Of a stretch of DNA of 64,000 bases, positions 7,883 to 16,223 are shown piece after piece (the first letter of the stretch is position 1; every line of letters starts with the position of its first letter). The stretch comes from a bacterium. Its GTDB lineage: Bacteria > JAMCPX01. The translations under genes and the position numbers were made by a program. The stretch is taken from NCBI GenBank assembly GCA_021787665.1, contig JAJYLN010000003.1, positions 1-64,000 on the forward strand, in the 5' to 3' direction. The notes under the pieces were generated by a model. The model ran no database searches. It worked only from the letters and a program-made list of their open reading frames with translations, and was not told where the DNA came from.

Positions 7883-9507
7883 ACCTTGCCGAAGTATCCC
7901 TTTTCCCGGGCCTTCTTGACCATGACCGGCTCGTCCCACCAGAGCGAAGCGCCGAGGTCCTCAGCTACTACCCGTGCGGCGTTGTAGCCGGGGCCCATGA
8001 TCACCATGCCGCCGGGGTGCACGCTCGCCCCGGCAAGATACAGACCCTTGATCGGGGTCCGGTACCCGGAACACTCCGGTGACGGACGGTTATACCCCAT
8101 CTGAAGGGTCGTGTAGGTCCCGTGTTTGATAGATCCCTTCTTCATGGTCGGCAGATGCCCCTCTATGTCAAGCGGGCTCCAGTCAACCCGTGCACGGATG
8201 TTCCCGGCCTTTATATTCGGCGCGTACCGGGACCAGAGCTCGAAACACCGGTCGCCATACGCCGCGCCGTCCTTGTCCCAGGTGTCGTTGTAGGGAGCAA
8301 AGCATTCCCATCGCAGCAGGTGATACCCGCCCGAGGTGGTGAAGTGGGGCACGTGGTTTGGTACGAGCATGGGATCGAACAGGGAGGTTATGGTCCCGTG
8401 GCCTGCTATTCTCGTGGTCTTCCCGGTCTTGACCTCCTCAATGTGCGCCAGCACGTCGTCAGCGCTCTCGTAGCCCATGACCACTATCAGCGCGTCGTTG
8501 ACCTCTTTGTCATAACCCTCGTACAGCGGCTGGTCTCCGATCAGGGCGGTATTGGAGACAAAAAGGCTCCACTTCTCCCACTCCCAGTTCTGCGCGGTTT
8601 CCTTGAGCGTCTCGTCGATCGCTATGCCCTGGGGGAGCTGGACGAAGTTCTGTTCCGGCGTCAGCGTACTGACCACGACGTCCGCGAACAGCTCCGTACC
8701 GTCGAGGAGCTTGACCCCGCTCACCCGGTCGCCCTTCCCCAGCAGCCCGGTCACGGCGTTGTTGACGACGATCGAGCCTCCCGCGTCCTCGATGACCCTG
8801 CGCATGGCCGAGGAGAACTGGTGCGATCCACCCTGCACCAGGGCGTTCTGCGTAAACCGCTCGATGTACAGGGGGGCGAGGATCGCCATCCCGCCTTCCC
8901 CGGGGTCCAGTCCGAACATGCTGATGAGATAGAGGAACCCTGCCTTGACCCGCGGGTCGCTGAACTGGTAGCTGTCGAGGAACTCGTACGGCGACAGGTC
9001 GCCGAGCTCTCCGATACGCTTGCCGATCGCATCGGACGTGTTCAGCGCCTCCACCTGGTCTATCGGCGACAGGGGCGGCACGTAGGTCGCCGGGATGAGG
9101 AAGGCATCGTTCATGGCCTTGCAGTCCTCGAACAGTTTCCCGGCAATGGCCGCGTCCTTCGGGGAAAGCTTCTTGATGCTCTCAACGGACTTTTTGACGT
9201 CCGTGAACAGGGTAAATGACTTTTTGCCGCTGAATAAGAACGATGCCTGCCGCTCGGGCCGTATGAACCGCACGCCCCGTTCGCTCAGACCGAGGTCCGT
9301 ATAGGGCGGCATCTGCTCAGCGAGCATCATGTACGTGGCGTGGTAGTTCATCTTGAATCCGGCAAGCTCCTCCGTCACGAGCCCGCCGCCGGTCTCCGTG
9401 TTCTTCTCCACGACGACGACCTCGGTCCCGGCCTTTGCAAGATACGCTGCTGCCGTAAGCCCGTTCGGCCCTGCGCCTATTACGATAACTTTTTTCTTGT
9501 CTGTCAT
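7879..9507 (-). CDS. FAD-dependent oxidoreductase, phytoene-desaturase-like (1)
   Basis: A 542-residue protein of the phytoene dehydrogenase/CrtI-like FAD superfamily. The N-terminal dinucleotide-binding motif is 'VIGAGPNGLTAAAYLAKAG', followed by 'VVVEKNTETGGG'. The C-terminal FAD-contacting segment is 'GLYLAGASVHPGGMVIMGPG', the usual family signature. Family members desaturate, oxidise or isomerise polyene and other hydrophobic substrates. A second homologue lies 56 bp upstream. No carotenoid synthesis genes are nearby, and the surrounding genes are CoA-dependent catabolic ones. I therefore infer a role in oxidising a hydrophobic substrate before CoA activation, rather than in carotenoid biosynthesis. 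Confidence 0.85.
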   Translation of the reverse strand: MTDKKKVIVIGAGPNGLTAAAYLAKAGTEVVVVEKNTETGGGLVTEELAGFKMNYHATYMMLAEQMPPYTDLGLSERGVRFIRPERQASFLFSGKKSFTLFTDVKKSVESIKKLSPKDAAIAGKLFEDCKAMNDAFLIPATYVPPLSPIDQVEALNTSDAIGKRIGELGDLSPYEFLDSYQFSDPRVKAGFLYLISMFGLDPGEGGMAILAPLYIERFTQNALVQGGSHQFSSAMRRVIEDAGGSIVVNNAVTGLLGKGDRVSGVKLLDGTELFADVVVSTLTPEQNFVQLPQGIAIDETLKETAQNWEWEKWSLFVSNTALIGDQPLYEGYDKEVNDALIVVMGYESADDVLAHIEEVKTGKTTRIAGHGTITSLFDPMLVPNHVPHFTTSGGYHLLRWECFAPYNDTWDKDGAAYGDRCFELWSRYAPNIKAGNIRARVDWSPLDIEGHLPTMKKGSIKHGTYTTLQMGYNRPSPECSGYRTPIKGLYLAGASVHPGGMVIMGPGYNAARVVAEDLGASLWWDEPVMVKKAREKGYFGKV

Positions 9508-9563
9508 AGTTCAATAACGGCCGTAGCAACACGGCGGCCGCCCCTCCTTTTATTAAAATATCA

Positions 9564-11204
9564 TCAGAATATTTGGGCTATGCGCTCGTAGAGAAGCTCG
9601 AGCGGCTTATGGTTCCACCACGGCTGGTTTCGTATGCCGAGGTCCTCGGCAACGCATCCGGCAGTGACGTACCCGCTGCCCAGGTGCGTCAGCGCAGGCG
9701 GCCAGACGCTCTGCGAGAAATAAAGCTTGGGTACCGCGGAGCGGTTCGGCATCCTCCCGGCGTACCACTGAATGCCGCTCGCGTCACCGCCGAGCTCGTG
9801 CCCGTAGATGGCGGACGGGTTCCGTCTCCAGCTATCGATGGGCGTGAAGTAAGCGGACTTCAGCACCTTGCTCTTGAAGCCCGGCGCCAGCATATCGAGA
9901 GCTTCGAGGTGGTCGTTGTGCAGCCGGTCGGTAAGCTCCTTGTTGTCCCACGCCTTTATGCCGCCGTAGCGCCGCATGTCCACCGGATACTCGACCTCGA
10001 AGACCAGCACGGAATAGCCCTCTTTGGACAGGCGCGAGCTGTCCACCGACGCACCGTTGTACATTTCTCCGACATTTGCCGCAGCACCGAACACCACGCC
10101 GCTCTTCACATTGGAGAAATACGTCTTTGCGTGCTCCCACGAGTCCCACGCCCGCAACGGATAGGGGCATTGCTGGATGTCAGGATTCCAGCTCCTCGAC
10201 CCCCATTGCGGCACACCCTCGATAAGGTAGTACGACGTAAACGCGCAGTGCCCGGTCATGTCCCATTTCTTCATCTTCCGGTACAGCGCATGGTCCTTCT
10301 TTTCGATGTTGCCTTCACCCAGCATGCTCAGTGCTATGGGCGGACTGGTATGCATGATCAGCGCCTGTTTTGCCTTGATCTCCTTGAACGGGTACGGGGC
10401 CGTATCTTCCAGGAGCGCGCCGGCCGGCATCCCGTTCTCCCAGATGACCTCCTTGACCGGTGCGTTCAGGAGCAGGGTACCCTTGTAGTGTCTGAAGCAC
10501 CTGACCAGGGAGTGCACAAGGTTGTGCATGCCGCCCCGGATAAGGCCGATCGCGAGCGCGGCGCTCAGGACCGTGTTGATGGCGCCTTCTCCTTTCTCGA
10601 TGGGATCCCCGAAGAGGCCGATGTCGGATATACCGAGGAAGCCCATCTTCACATACTCGTTCTCGTACGCGAGATCGAGCATCTCCAGGCCGTTCATCGT
10701 CCTGAGGTCGGCCTCGCTGTAGCCGTAATATTTCCCGAGCGAGAACAAGAAGTCTTCACCCTCGTCCGACGGCGGCGAGAACACGGCCTTCTGCAGGATC
10801 TCCGGCAGGTCCGGGGCTATTTTGGACATGAACTCCCGGTACGCTATGGCGTCTTTCTCGCTGAACTGCGTGAGCGTCTTGTACTGCAATGTCGGATTGA
10901 AGTAGTACAGCAGGTTTTTGTCCTTCCAGATCGTCCCTGCCGCGACCTTCGACATGATGAGATCGAGCCCGAACTTCCCGAGCTCGAGGTCTCCCCACAC
11001 CGGACTCATGGGAAGGAAGCACACGCCCGCGTGGGTGTCTACCGGCACACCGGCCTTGAAGATGTCCTCGGTCAGCACGAACGGACCGCACTCGTTACGC
11101 TTCTCCAGAACTGCCACGTTGAGCCCCGCCTTCTGAAGGTAGCAGCCCGCGGTCAGTCCGTTAACACCCGCCCCGACTATAACGACGTCAAACTCTTTTT
11201 TCAT
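9564..11204 (-). CDS. FAD-dependent oxidoreductase, phytoene-desaturase-like (2)
   Basis: A 546-residue homologue of the neighbouring flavoenzyme and the first gene of the operon. The N-terminal motif 'VIVGAGVNGLTAGCYLQKAG' binds the FAD ADP moiety. The substrate-facing N-terminal region differs from its neighbour ('CGPFVLTEDIFKAGVPVDTHAG'). The C-terminal segment 'VWPPALTHLGSGYVTAGCVAEDLG' corresponds to the FAD-binding signature but is less canonical. The two proteins may act as a pair or on successive steps. The 21-bp palindrome beginning about 46 bp upstream of its start is the likely control point for transcription of the whole operon. Confidence 0.85.
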   Translation of the reverse strand: MKKEFDVVIVGAGVNGLTAGCYLQKAGLNVAVLEKRNECGPFVLTEDIFKAGVPVDTHAGVCFLPMSPVWGDLELGKFGLDLIMSKVAAGTIWKDKNLLYYFNPTLQYKTLTQFSEKDAIAYREFMSKIAPDLPEILQKAVFSPPSDEGEDFLFSLGKYYGYSEADLRTMNGLEMLDLAYENEYVKMGFLGISDIGLFGDPIEKGEGAINTVLSAALAIGLIRGGMHNLVHSLVRCFRHYKGTLLLNAPVKEVIWENGMPAGALLEDTAPYPFKEIKAKQALIMHTSPPIALSMLGEGNIEKKDHALYRKMKKWDMTGHCAFTSYYLIEGVPQWGSRSWNPDIQQCPYPLRAWDSWEHAKTYFSNVKSGVVFGAAANVGEMYNGASVDSSRLSKEGYSVLVFEVEYPVDMRRYGGIKAWDNKELTDRLHNDHLEALDMLAPGFKSKVLKSAYFTPIDSWRRNPSAIYGHELGGDASGIQWYAGRMPNRSAVPKLYFSQSVWPPALTHLGSGYVTAGCVAEDLGIRNQPWWNHKPLELLYERIAQIF

Positions 11205-11249
11205 CTTCCCTCACCCCTTTTGTTGCCCCGCGGCAATCAATTGTATAAT

Positions 11250-11270
11250 GTGTAATGTGACACATTACAC
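11250..11270. promoter_or_regulatory. 21-bp palindrome, candidate operator
   Basis: A perfect inverted repeat with 10-bp arms (GTGTAATGTG and CACATTACAC) around a single central A. It lies 46-66 bp upstream of the first operon gene. On the minus strand the sequence TTATACA follows directly, resembling a -10 element, so a bound dimer would cover the promoter. The form fits a TetR-like or similar dimeric regulator, or possibly the operon's own MerR-type protein. Which protein binds is not known. Confidence 0.7.
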
Positions 11271-11420
11271 CTTATGTATAGACCGGCCATTTCCTTGTCA
11301 AGGATTTTTTGATCGGCCTGCCTCCGCAACCACGACTTTTGAAAGCCGTTGCCTCTGTTTGACCCGGGAGACACAACCTTTTCAGGGGAGATCGCTACCC
11401 TGGCGGAACGCTCAGATTTT

Positions 11421-11656
11421 TTGCGGACGCCGGACTGCCAATTCGGGGATCTGAAGGATTATCCTTTCCTGCCCCCTATGCCGGGGCAGGAGGGATGCGG
11501 ATACACGACATCGACGAGGGCCCGGCCGGCGCGATCCCTTCGGGCAGTCGCCCCGGCACACGGGGACAGCCGCATACTGCCCTCACGGGTGCAGCCCGCT
11601 ACCTGCAGGAAGACGGGCCGCAGGAGCTTACCGCTGCTATCGTAAAGTTCTTACGG
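11421..11656 (+). pseudogene. Haloalkane dehalogenase remnant (internally deleted, frameshifted)
   Basis: Two fragments of an alpha/beta-hydrolase of the haloalkane dehalogenase type are visible. The 5' part reads 'LRTPDCQFGDLKDYPF', matching the family N-terminus (RTPD...F..L..YPF). After 'PGQEG' the frame shifts at about 11494 and continues as 'MRIHDIDEGPAG', equivalent to the next family strand. The central catalytic region is absent, and the sequence jumps to 'TGAARYLQEDGPQEL', which corresponds to the C-terminal GxGHFLQED segment with the catalytic histidine replaced by arginine. No functional protein can be made. It lies between the catabolic operon promoter and doxX. The identification is by memory of the family motif. 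Confidence 0.6.
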
Positions 11657-11689
11657 GCTTGTGTAGTCCGGCGTGGCCACGCGCGGCGG

Positions 11690-12109
11690 TTAGCCTTTTT
11701 TCTGGTCCCCGTCTAAACTGTACTTGCCGGGTCCGAAGACAGCTATATAGATCGCACCGCCCACGAGACCGATGTTCTTCATCAGGTTTATCATCTGCAT
11801 CTGTTTCTGCATAATATCGGTGGTATGAAGCATCCCGAGGAAGTGTATCTGGTACGTTACCGGAACAAGAAAGATTATGATCAGGATCGCACCGATCGCG
11901 GTATGCCAGCCCAGAATTATCGAAAGACTTCCCAAAAGAAGTAACAGCCCTGTGACAATTATGGCTACCCGTGCGTACGGAACGCCACTGACAGCGGCGT
12001 AGTGTGTCATCATGGTTATATGGGAAAGATGGTTGTAGGCCCCCCACGCGAAGATCACCGAAAACAACAGCCTGCCGATCAACAACAGCGTATTTTTGAA
12101 TGTTCCCAT
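11690..12109 (-). CDS. DoxX family membrane protein
   Basis: A 139-residue, four-helix inner-membrane protein. The first helix contains 'LLLIGRLLFSVIFAWGAYNHL', typical of DoxX/DoxD-like proteins. Further hydrophobic segments lie at about residues 48-65, 69-90 and 110-127. The ATG has an AAGGAGG site. DoxX proteins are associated with quinone-linked redox or thiol stress functions, but this gene's role is not known. It stands alone, with a 151-bp spacer from rmuC upstream and the dehalogenase relic downstream. A GC-rich partial palindrome around the gene end could help termination. Confidence 0.8.
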   Translation of the reverse strand: MGTFKNTLLLIGRLLFSVIFAWGAYNHLSHITMMTHYAAVSGVPYARVAIIVTGLLLLLGSLSIILGWHTAIGAILIIIFLVPVTYQIHFLGMLHTTDIMQKQMQMINLMKNIGLVGGAIYIAVFGPGKYSLDGDQKKG

Positions 12110-12260
12110 GGTACCCTCCTTATTTGCTATAAGATAGGAAGCACATGCGTTAAAGTCAAAGCGCCCGTGACGCGGTCAAAAAGACGCACATGCCGGTCCT
12201 CGAAAAAGACCAAGGTTTTGAAGCGGCCTGCGGTATCGGGTCAGCGACGTGGGGACAGGC

Positions 12261-13493
12261 TCAGATGTTGGTATCGTCGTTCCGGCTATGCGGGGGAGGG
12301 ATCAGGTCCAGGGAGACATCCTTCGCGGAGCGGAGGTCCTCGATCTGCTTGAGCGGGCGATCGAGCTGGTTGCTCCTCGTCGTCGTCATGACAACGAATT
12401 CGGCCTTTGCCTCGTCTATCTTTTTACCGACCTTTTCCATCGACTCGACGTACAAGCCCCACTGTTTTTTGAACACCGCAAGGATGTTGAGTATCTTCGT
12501 GGTGCTCTGCTCGAGATTGAAGTTTTCTATCGCCTGCCGGACAACGGCGAGTATGGCGTACAGCGTCAGGGGCGAGCAAAGCACCACCCTGTTCTTCAGC
12601 GCTTCGTCGAGTATTCTCTTGTCGTGCTCCACGGTCCGGTCATACTCGTTGATGAAGCCGTACACCTGCTCGTTGGGGATAAACACGAGGACATAGTCCA
12701 CGGTGTGCGCTGCCGGATCGATATAATCGCGCGTCGTTACCTCTTTAATCCTCGCCCGCACGTCCCTGAGGAACTGTGCCTTGAATTTCTCCTTCTCCCC
12801 TTCGCTCGGTGCATCCAGGTAAGAAAGGTAGTTGTTGAGAGGGAATTTCACGTCCATGTTGATCTTGAGCCCCTGCGGGAGAAAGAAGGTATAGTCCGGT
12901 CTCCTCTCGGACGACTCGAGAGCTTTCTGCTTCTGGTAGTTGACGCCTTCGATGAACCCTGCAAGGTTCAGCACGTCTTCCGCCATCCTCTCTCCCCACT
13001 GTCCCCTGACCTTCGTGTTCGCGAGAGCGGCCTTCAACTGGCTGGTTGTTTCGTGCAGGCCGCTGGTGATCTCGGATGTACTCTTCAACTGCGACGTGAG
13101 CTCTCCGAATTTCTGTCCGGTGGCCTTCTCGAGGCTCACGATGGTCTCCTGTATCTTGCGCATTTCTTTCGATACGGAATCGATCGTCTGGTCGATGAGG
13201 CCCTTCTTGTTCTCCAGCTCTTTCTCGCCCGCCTTCAGGTTCCCCTTGAGCGTCTGCTCCGCAAGCTTGAGCAGCTCGCTCGTGCTGTTCGACAGCGCAT
13301 TCGAGGCGAGTGCCTCGAACGAGTCCTTGAGCCGCTGGATCACGGACTCGAGGTCCTTGATCTTCTCCGACTCCGCCCGTGCGACCAGCTCCTGCGCAAG
13401 GGTCTCCGTTTCCCTCTTCTTGATCCGGCCGACCAGGAGGGCGATGGAGACGCCGAACACCGATCCGATCACGAACGCTACGACGAAGTTCAT
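12261..13493 (-). CDS. rmuC: RmuC family DNA recombination protein
   Basis: A 410-residue RmuC homologue, implicated by genetics in limiting DNA inversions and recombination. The N-terminus is a single membrane-anchor helix (about residues 3-22, 'VVAFVIGSVFGVSIALLVG'). A long Glu/Lys-rich coiled coil spans about 35-190. The RmuC nuclease-like domain follows, with 'GQWGERMAEDVLNLAGF', 'PDYTFFLPQG', 'NMDVKFPLNNY' and 'VDYVLVFIPNEQVYGF'. Its ATG overlaps the thiolase stop codon by 4 bp, so the two are cotranscribed although functionally unrelated. Confidence 0.9.
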   Translation of the reverse strand: MNFVVAFVIGSVFGVSIALLVGRIKKRETETLAQELVARAESEKIKDLESVIQRLKDSFEALASNALSNSTSELLKLAEQTLKGNLKAGEKELENKKGLIDQTIDSVSKEMRKIQETIVSLEKATGQKFGELTSQLKSTSEITSGLHETTSQLKAALANTKVRGQWGERMAEDVLNLAGFIEGVNYQKQKALESSERRPDYTFFLPQGLKINMDVKFPLNNYLSYLDAPSEGEKEKFKAQFLRDVRARIKEVTTRDYIDPAAHTVDYVLVFIPNEQVYGFINEYDRTVEHDKRILDEALKNRVVLCSPLTLYAILAVVRQAIENFNLEQSTTKILNILAVFKKQWGLYVESMEKVGKKIDEAKAEFVVMTTTRSNQLDRPLKQIEDLRSAKDVSLDLIPPPHSRNDDTNI

Positions 13494-14665
13494 AGCTTCT
13501 CTACGATCACCGCGACTGCCTCGCCGCCACCGATGCAGAGCGTGACGAGGCCGGTGGACTTGTCCCTATCGCCCATCGCATGGAGCAGCGTGACGAGCAG
13601 CCTCGTGCCGGAGGCACCGAGGGGATGTCCCAGGGCGACGGCCCCGCCCCGGACGTTGACCTTCGCATGGTCCAGGCCGAGCTGGTCAATCGTGACCATC
13701 GTAACGACTGCAAAGGCCTCGTTTATCTCGTAGAGGTCGATGTCCTTCGTCGTCATGCCGGCCTTCTTCAGGACCTTGTTGATTGCCTCGATCGGCGCCG
13801 TGGTAAACCACGCAGGCTCCTTCGCTGCCTGGGCCGAGGCCACGATCCTCGCGACCGGCTTCAGTCCGAGTTCCTTCGCCCGGTCCTCTCCGGCGACCGC
13901 GATCGCGCCTGCTCCGTCGTTTATCGTGGACGCGTTCGCCGCTGTTATGGTCCCGTCCTTTGCGAAGGCGGGCTTTAACAAGGGTATCTTCGCAAAATCG
14001 ACGTGTGCCGGCTCCTCGTCCTGCTCGACGACGGTCGTCCCCTTCCTGCCCTGGATCTCGACCGTGGCTATTTCGCGCTTGAATAGCCCGTCACGCACAG
14101 CGGCCTGCGCCCGCCGGTAGCTTTCAACGGCGAACTGGTCCTGGGCCTCCCTGGTGTAGTGATATTCCTTAGCACAGAGCTCTGCTGCATTGCCCATGTG
14201 GAAATCGTTATACGGGTCCCAGAGTCCGTCCCAAATCATGGAGTCCATCAGGCTACCGTTCCCCATCCTGTAGCCGGTCCGGGCCTTCTCCAGGAAGTAC
14301 GGCGCCCGGCTCATGTTCTCCATGCCGCCCGCTATGATGAGCCCGGCGTCCCCGGCCCGGATGATCTGGTCCGCAAGCATGACGGACTTGAGCCCTGAGC
14401 CGCAGACCTTGTTGATCGTCAGTGCACCCACCTGATCGGGTATGCCGGCGGAGCGTGCTGCCTGGCGTGCGGGCGCCTGCCCTTCGCCGCCGGTCAGCAC
14501 ATTGCCCATGATCACCTCGTCGATGCCGGCGGCATCGACGCCCGTCCTCCTGACGAGCTCCCGTATGGCCACCGAGCCGAGCCTTGGAGCACTCACGTCC
14601 GAGAGCGCTCCGAGAAAGCTCCCTACCGGTGTCCTTACCCCGCCCAGAATCACCGTTTTCTTCAT
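13490..14665 (-). CDS. Acetyl-CoA acetyltransferase (thiolase II type)
   Basis: A 391-residue thiolase, the standard length for acetoacetyl-CoA/3-ketoacyl-CoA thiolases. The nucleophilic cysteine is C88 in 'NKVCGSG'. The catalytic His is in 'GHPLGASG' and the second cysteine in 'CIGGGEA' near the C-terminus. The 'NASTINDGAGA' and 'EINEAFA' family motifs are also present. It would condense two acetyl-CoA or cleave 3-ketoacyl-CoA, and could close the beta-oxidation-like pathway encoded downstream. It lies 21 bp after gcvPA and overlaps rmuC, all on the minus strand. Confidence 0.93.
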   Translation of the reverse strand: MKKTVILGGVRTPVGSFLGALSDVSAPRLGSVAIRELVRRTGVDAAGIDEVIMGNVLTGGEGQAPARQAARSAGIPDQVGALTINKVCGSGLKSVMLADQIIRAGDAGLIIAGGMENMSRAPYFLEKARTGYRMGNGSLMDSMIWDGLWDPYNDFHMGNAAELCAKEYHYTREAQDQFAVESYRRAQAAVRDGLFKREIATVEIQGRKGTTVVEQDEEPAHVDFAKIPLLKPAFAKDGTITAANASTINDGAGAIAVAGEDRAKELGLKPVARIVASAQAAKEPAWFTTAPIEAINKVLKKAGMTTKDIDLYEINEAFAVVTMVTIDQLGLDHAKVNVRGGAVALGHPLGASGTRLLVTLLHAMGDRDKSTGLVTLCIGGGEAVAVIVEKL

Positions 14666-14686
14666 GACACAGTCTCCTTTCCGAAT

Positions 14687-16081
14687 CTACGCCTTGAGTC
14701 TCTTTACGAACCCGTCTATGATCTTTCTGCTGTGCAGCTCGGTCGTATTGATGAGCAGACAGTCCTTCAGGTAGCCGCCGTACTCTTCGAGTTTGACGCC
14801 GGGCAGATACCCGGACTTCAGCAGCCTCTCGAATACGGCGTCGAGCCCCCTGATCCTGACAACGAACTCGTTGAAGAACGGACCGCTGAACGGGAACTGT
14901 ACGCCCTCTACCCGCCCGAGCTCGCTGTGGAGATATGCGCAGAGCTCGTGGTTTTTCCCGGCCGTGGCCATCAGCCCGCTCCTGCCCATAAGGCTCAGGT
15001 AGACCGCGACTGTAATGGCGAGCAGGCCTTCGTTGCTGCATATGTTCGATGTCGCCTTTTCCCTGCGTATGTGCTGCTCCCTGGTGGAAAGGGTAAGGGT
15101 GTACGCCCTCCTGCCGTCCCGGTCCACGGTCTCGCCCACGAGCCTGCCCGGGATCTGTCTCATGAACTCTTTCCTCGCGGCGATCACGCCGATATAGGGC
15201 CCGCCGAAGGAGAGCGGGACGCCGAACGATTGGCATTCCATGGCAGTTATGGCTGCGCCGAGCCTGCCCGGCGGCGTAAGCATGCCTGTAGACATAGCCT
15301 CTGTTACGACCGCCACCGGCAGCGCCTTCTTTCCTGCTACCTTCCCGAAAATGATGTCCAGAGGTTCTATCACGCCGAAGAAGTTCGGGTAGCCCACGAC
15401 GACGCACGCCGTGTCATCGTCGACAGACGCCTCGACCGCCGCCGCGGATGTCGCCCCGGTCTTCTGGTCGTAGGGAATAGCGGCGATCGCCGCGTCCATG
15501 CCCTGCGTGTACGTGGCGATCACTTCCCGGTAGTGCGGGTGCAGGGCCAGGGAGACGAGCACGCGCCTCTTGCCAGTTATGCGCATGGCCATCAGCACGG
15601 ACTCCGCACACGCAGACGCACCGTCGTACATCGAGGCGTTCGCGATGTCCATGCCCGTCAGCATCGCTATATAGCTCTGGAACTCGAACACCGACTGGAG
15701 GGTGCCCTGGGCTATCTCCGGCTGATAGGGCGTATAGCTCGTCACGAACTCAGAGCGGCCCAGGACATAGCCCAGCGCTGACGGGACAAAGTGCCGGTAG
15801 GCGCCGGCCCCGGCGAAGCTCGTCAGGCGCGCTGCCCTGCCGTTTTTTCCCGCGAGCCGCTCTATCTCCCCGATGACCTCCTGCTCCGTGAGGGGAGCAG
15901 AGAACGGGTGCGGCCGGCCGAAGGCCTTCTCCGCCTGCTCCCTGATGCTCCCGGGCACCTGCGAGAACAGCTCCTCGATGCTCTTTGCGCCGATGGTATC
16001 GAGCATCTGGCGCTCGTCGGACCCCGAAAGGGATATAAAGGGCAGCCTGGGATCGTCCCCTGCCACCATATTTTTCTTCAT
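14687..16081 (-). CDS. gcvPA: Glycine dehydrogenase (decarboxylating) subunit 1
   Basis: A 464-residue protein matching the N-terminal half of the glycine cleavage P-protein in organisms with a split enzyme. Family features are 'SFAGAGAYRHFVPSAL', 'TPYQPEIAQGTLQSVFEFQS', 'NASMYDGASA', 'GPYIGVIA' and 'IPGRLVGETVDRDG'. Subunit 1 lacks the PLP lysine, which resides in subunit 2 (gcvPB), so a partner outside this window is needed. With GcvT and GcvH encoded near 60.7-62.2 kb, it would release or fix CO2 and a methylene-tetrahydrofolate unit. A truncated IS is inserted about 150 bp upstream of its start and could affect its promoter. Confidence 0.93.
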   Translation of the reverse strand: MKKNMVAGDDPRLPFISLSGSDERQMLDTIGAKSIEELFSQVPGSIREQAEKAFGRPHPFSAPLTEQEVIGEIERLAGKNGRAARLTSFAGAGAYRHFVPSALGYVLGRSEFVTSYTPYQPEIAQGTLQSVFEFQSYIAMLTGMDIANASMYDGASACAESVLMAMRITGKRRVLVSLALHPHYREVIATYTQGMDAAIAAIPYDQKTGATSAAAVEASVDDDTACVVVGYPNFFGVIEPLDIIFGKVAGKKALPVAVVTEAMSTGMLTPPGRLGAAITAMECQSFGVPLSFGGPYIGVIAARKEFMRQIPGRLVGETVDRDGRRAYTLTLSTREQHIRREKATSNICSNEGLLAITVAVYLSLMGRSGLMATAGKNHELCAYLHSELGRVEGVQFPFSGPFFNEFVVRIRGLDAVFERLLKSGYLPGVKLEEYGGYLKDCLLINTTELHSRKIIDGFVKRLKA

Positions 16082-16223
16082 ACCGTTTTCTATCTCCCTA
16101 TTTCAAGATGATGTCCAGTTATTTCGTATGCAAAAAACATCCCCTCCCCGTCCCCTTCCGGAATCTCAGGGCGTGGTAACGCGGACCTGATAACAAAGGA
16201 GGTCTTTCTGGAACGGTGATACC

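Noticed and set aside
12261-13733. Long plus-strand open frames antisense to rmuC and thiolase
   Set aside because: They are long because of high GC content. The minus-strand products match known families with intact motifs, and the plus-strand translations are Arg/Leu-rich with no recognisable domain.
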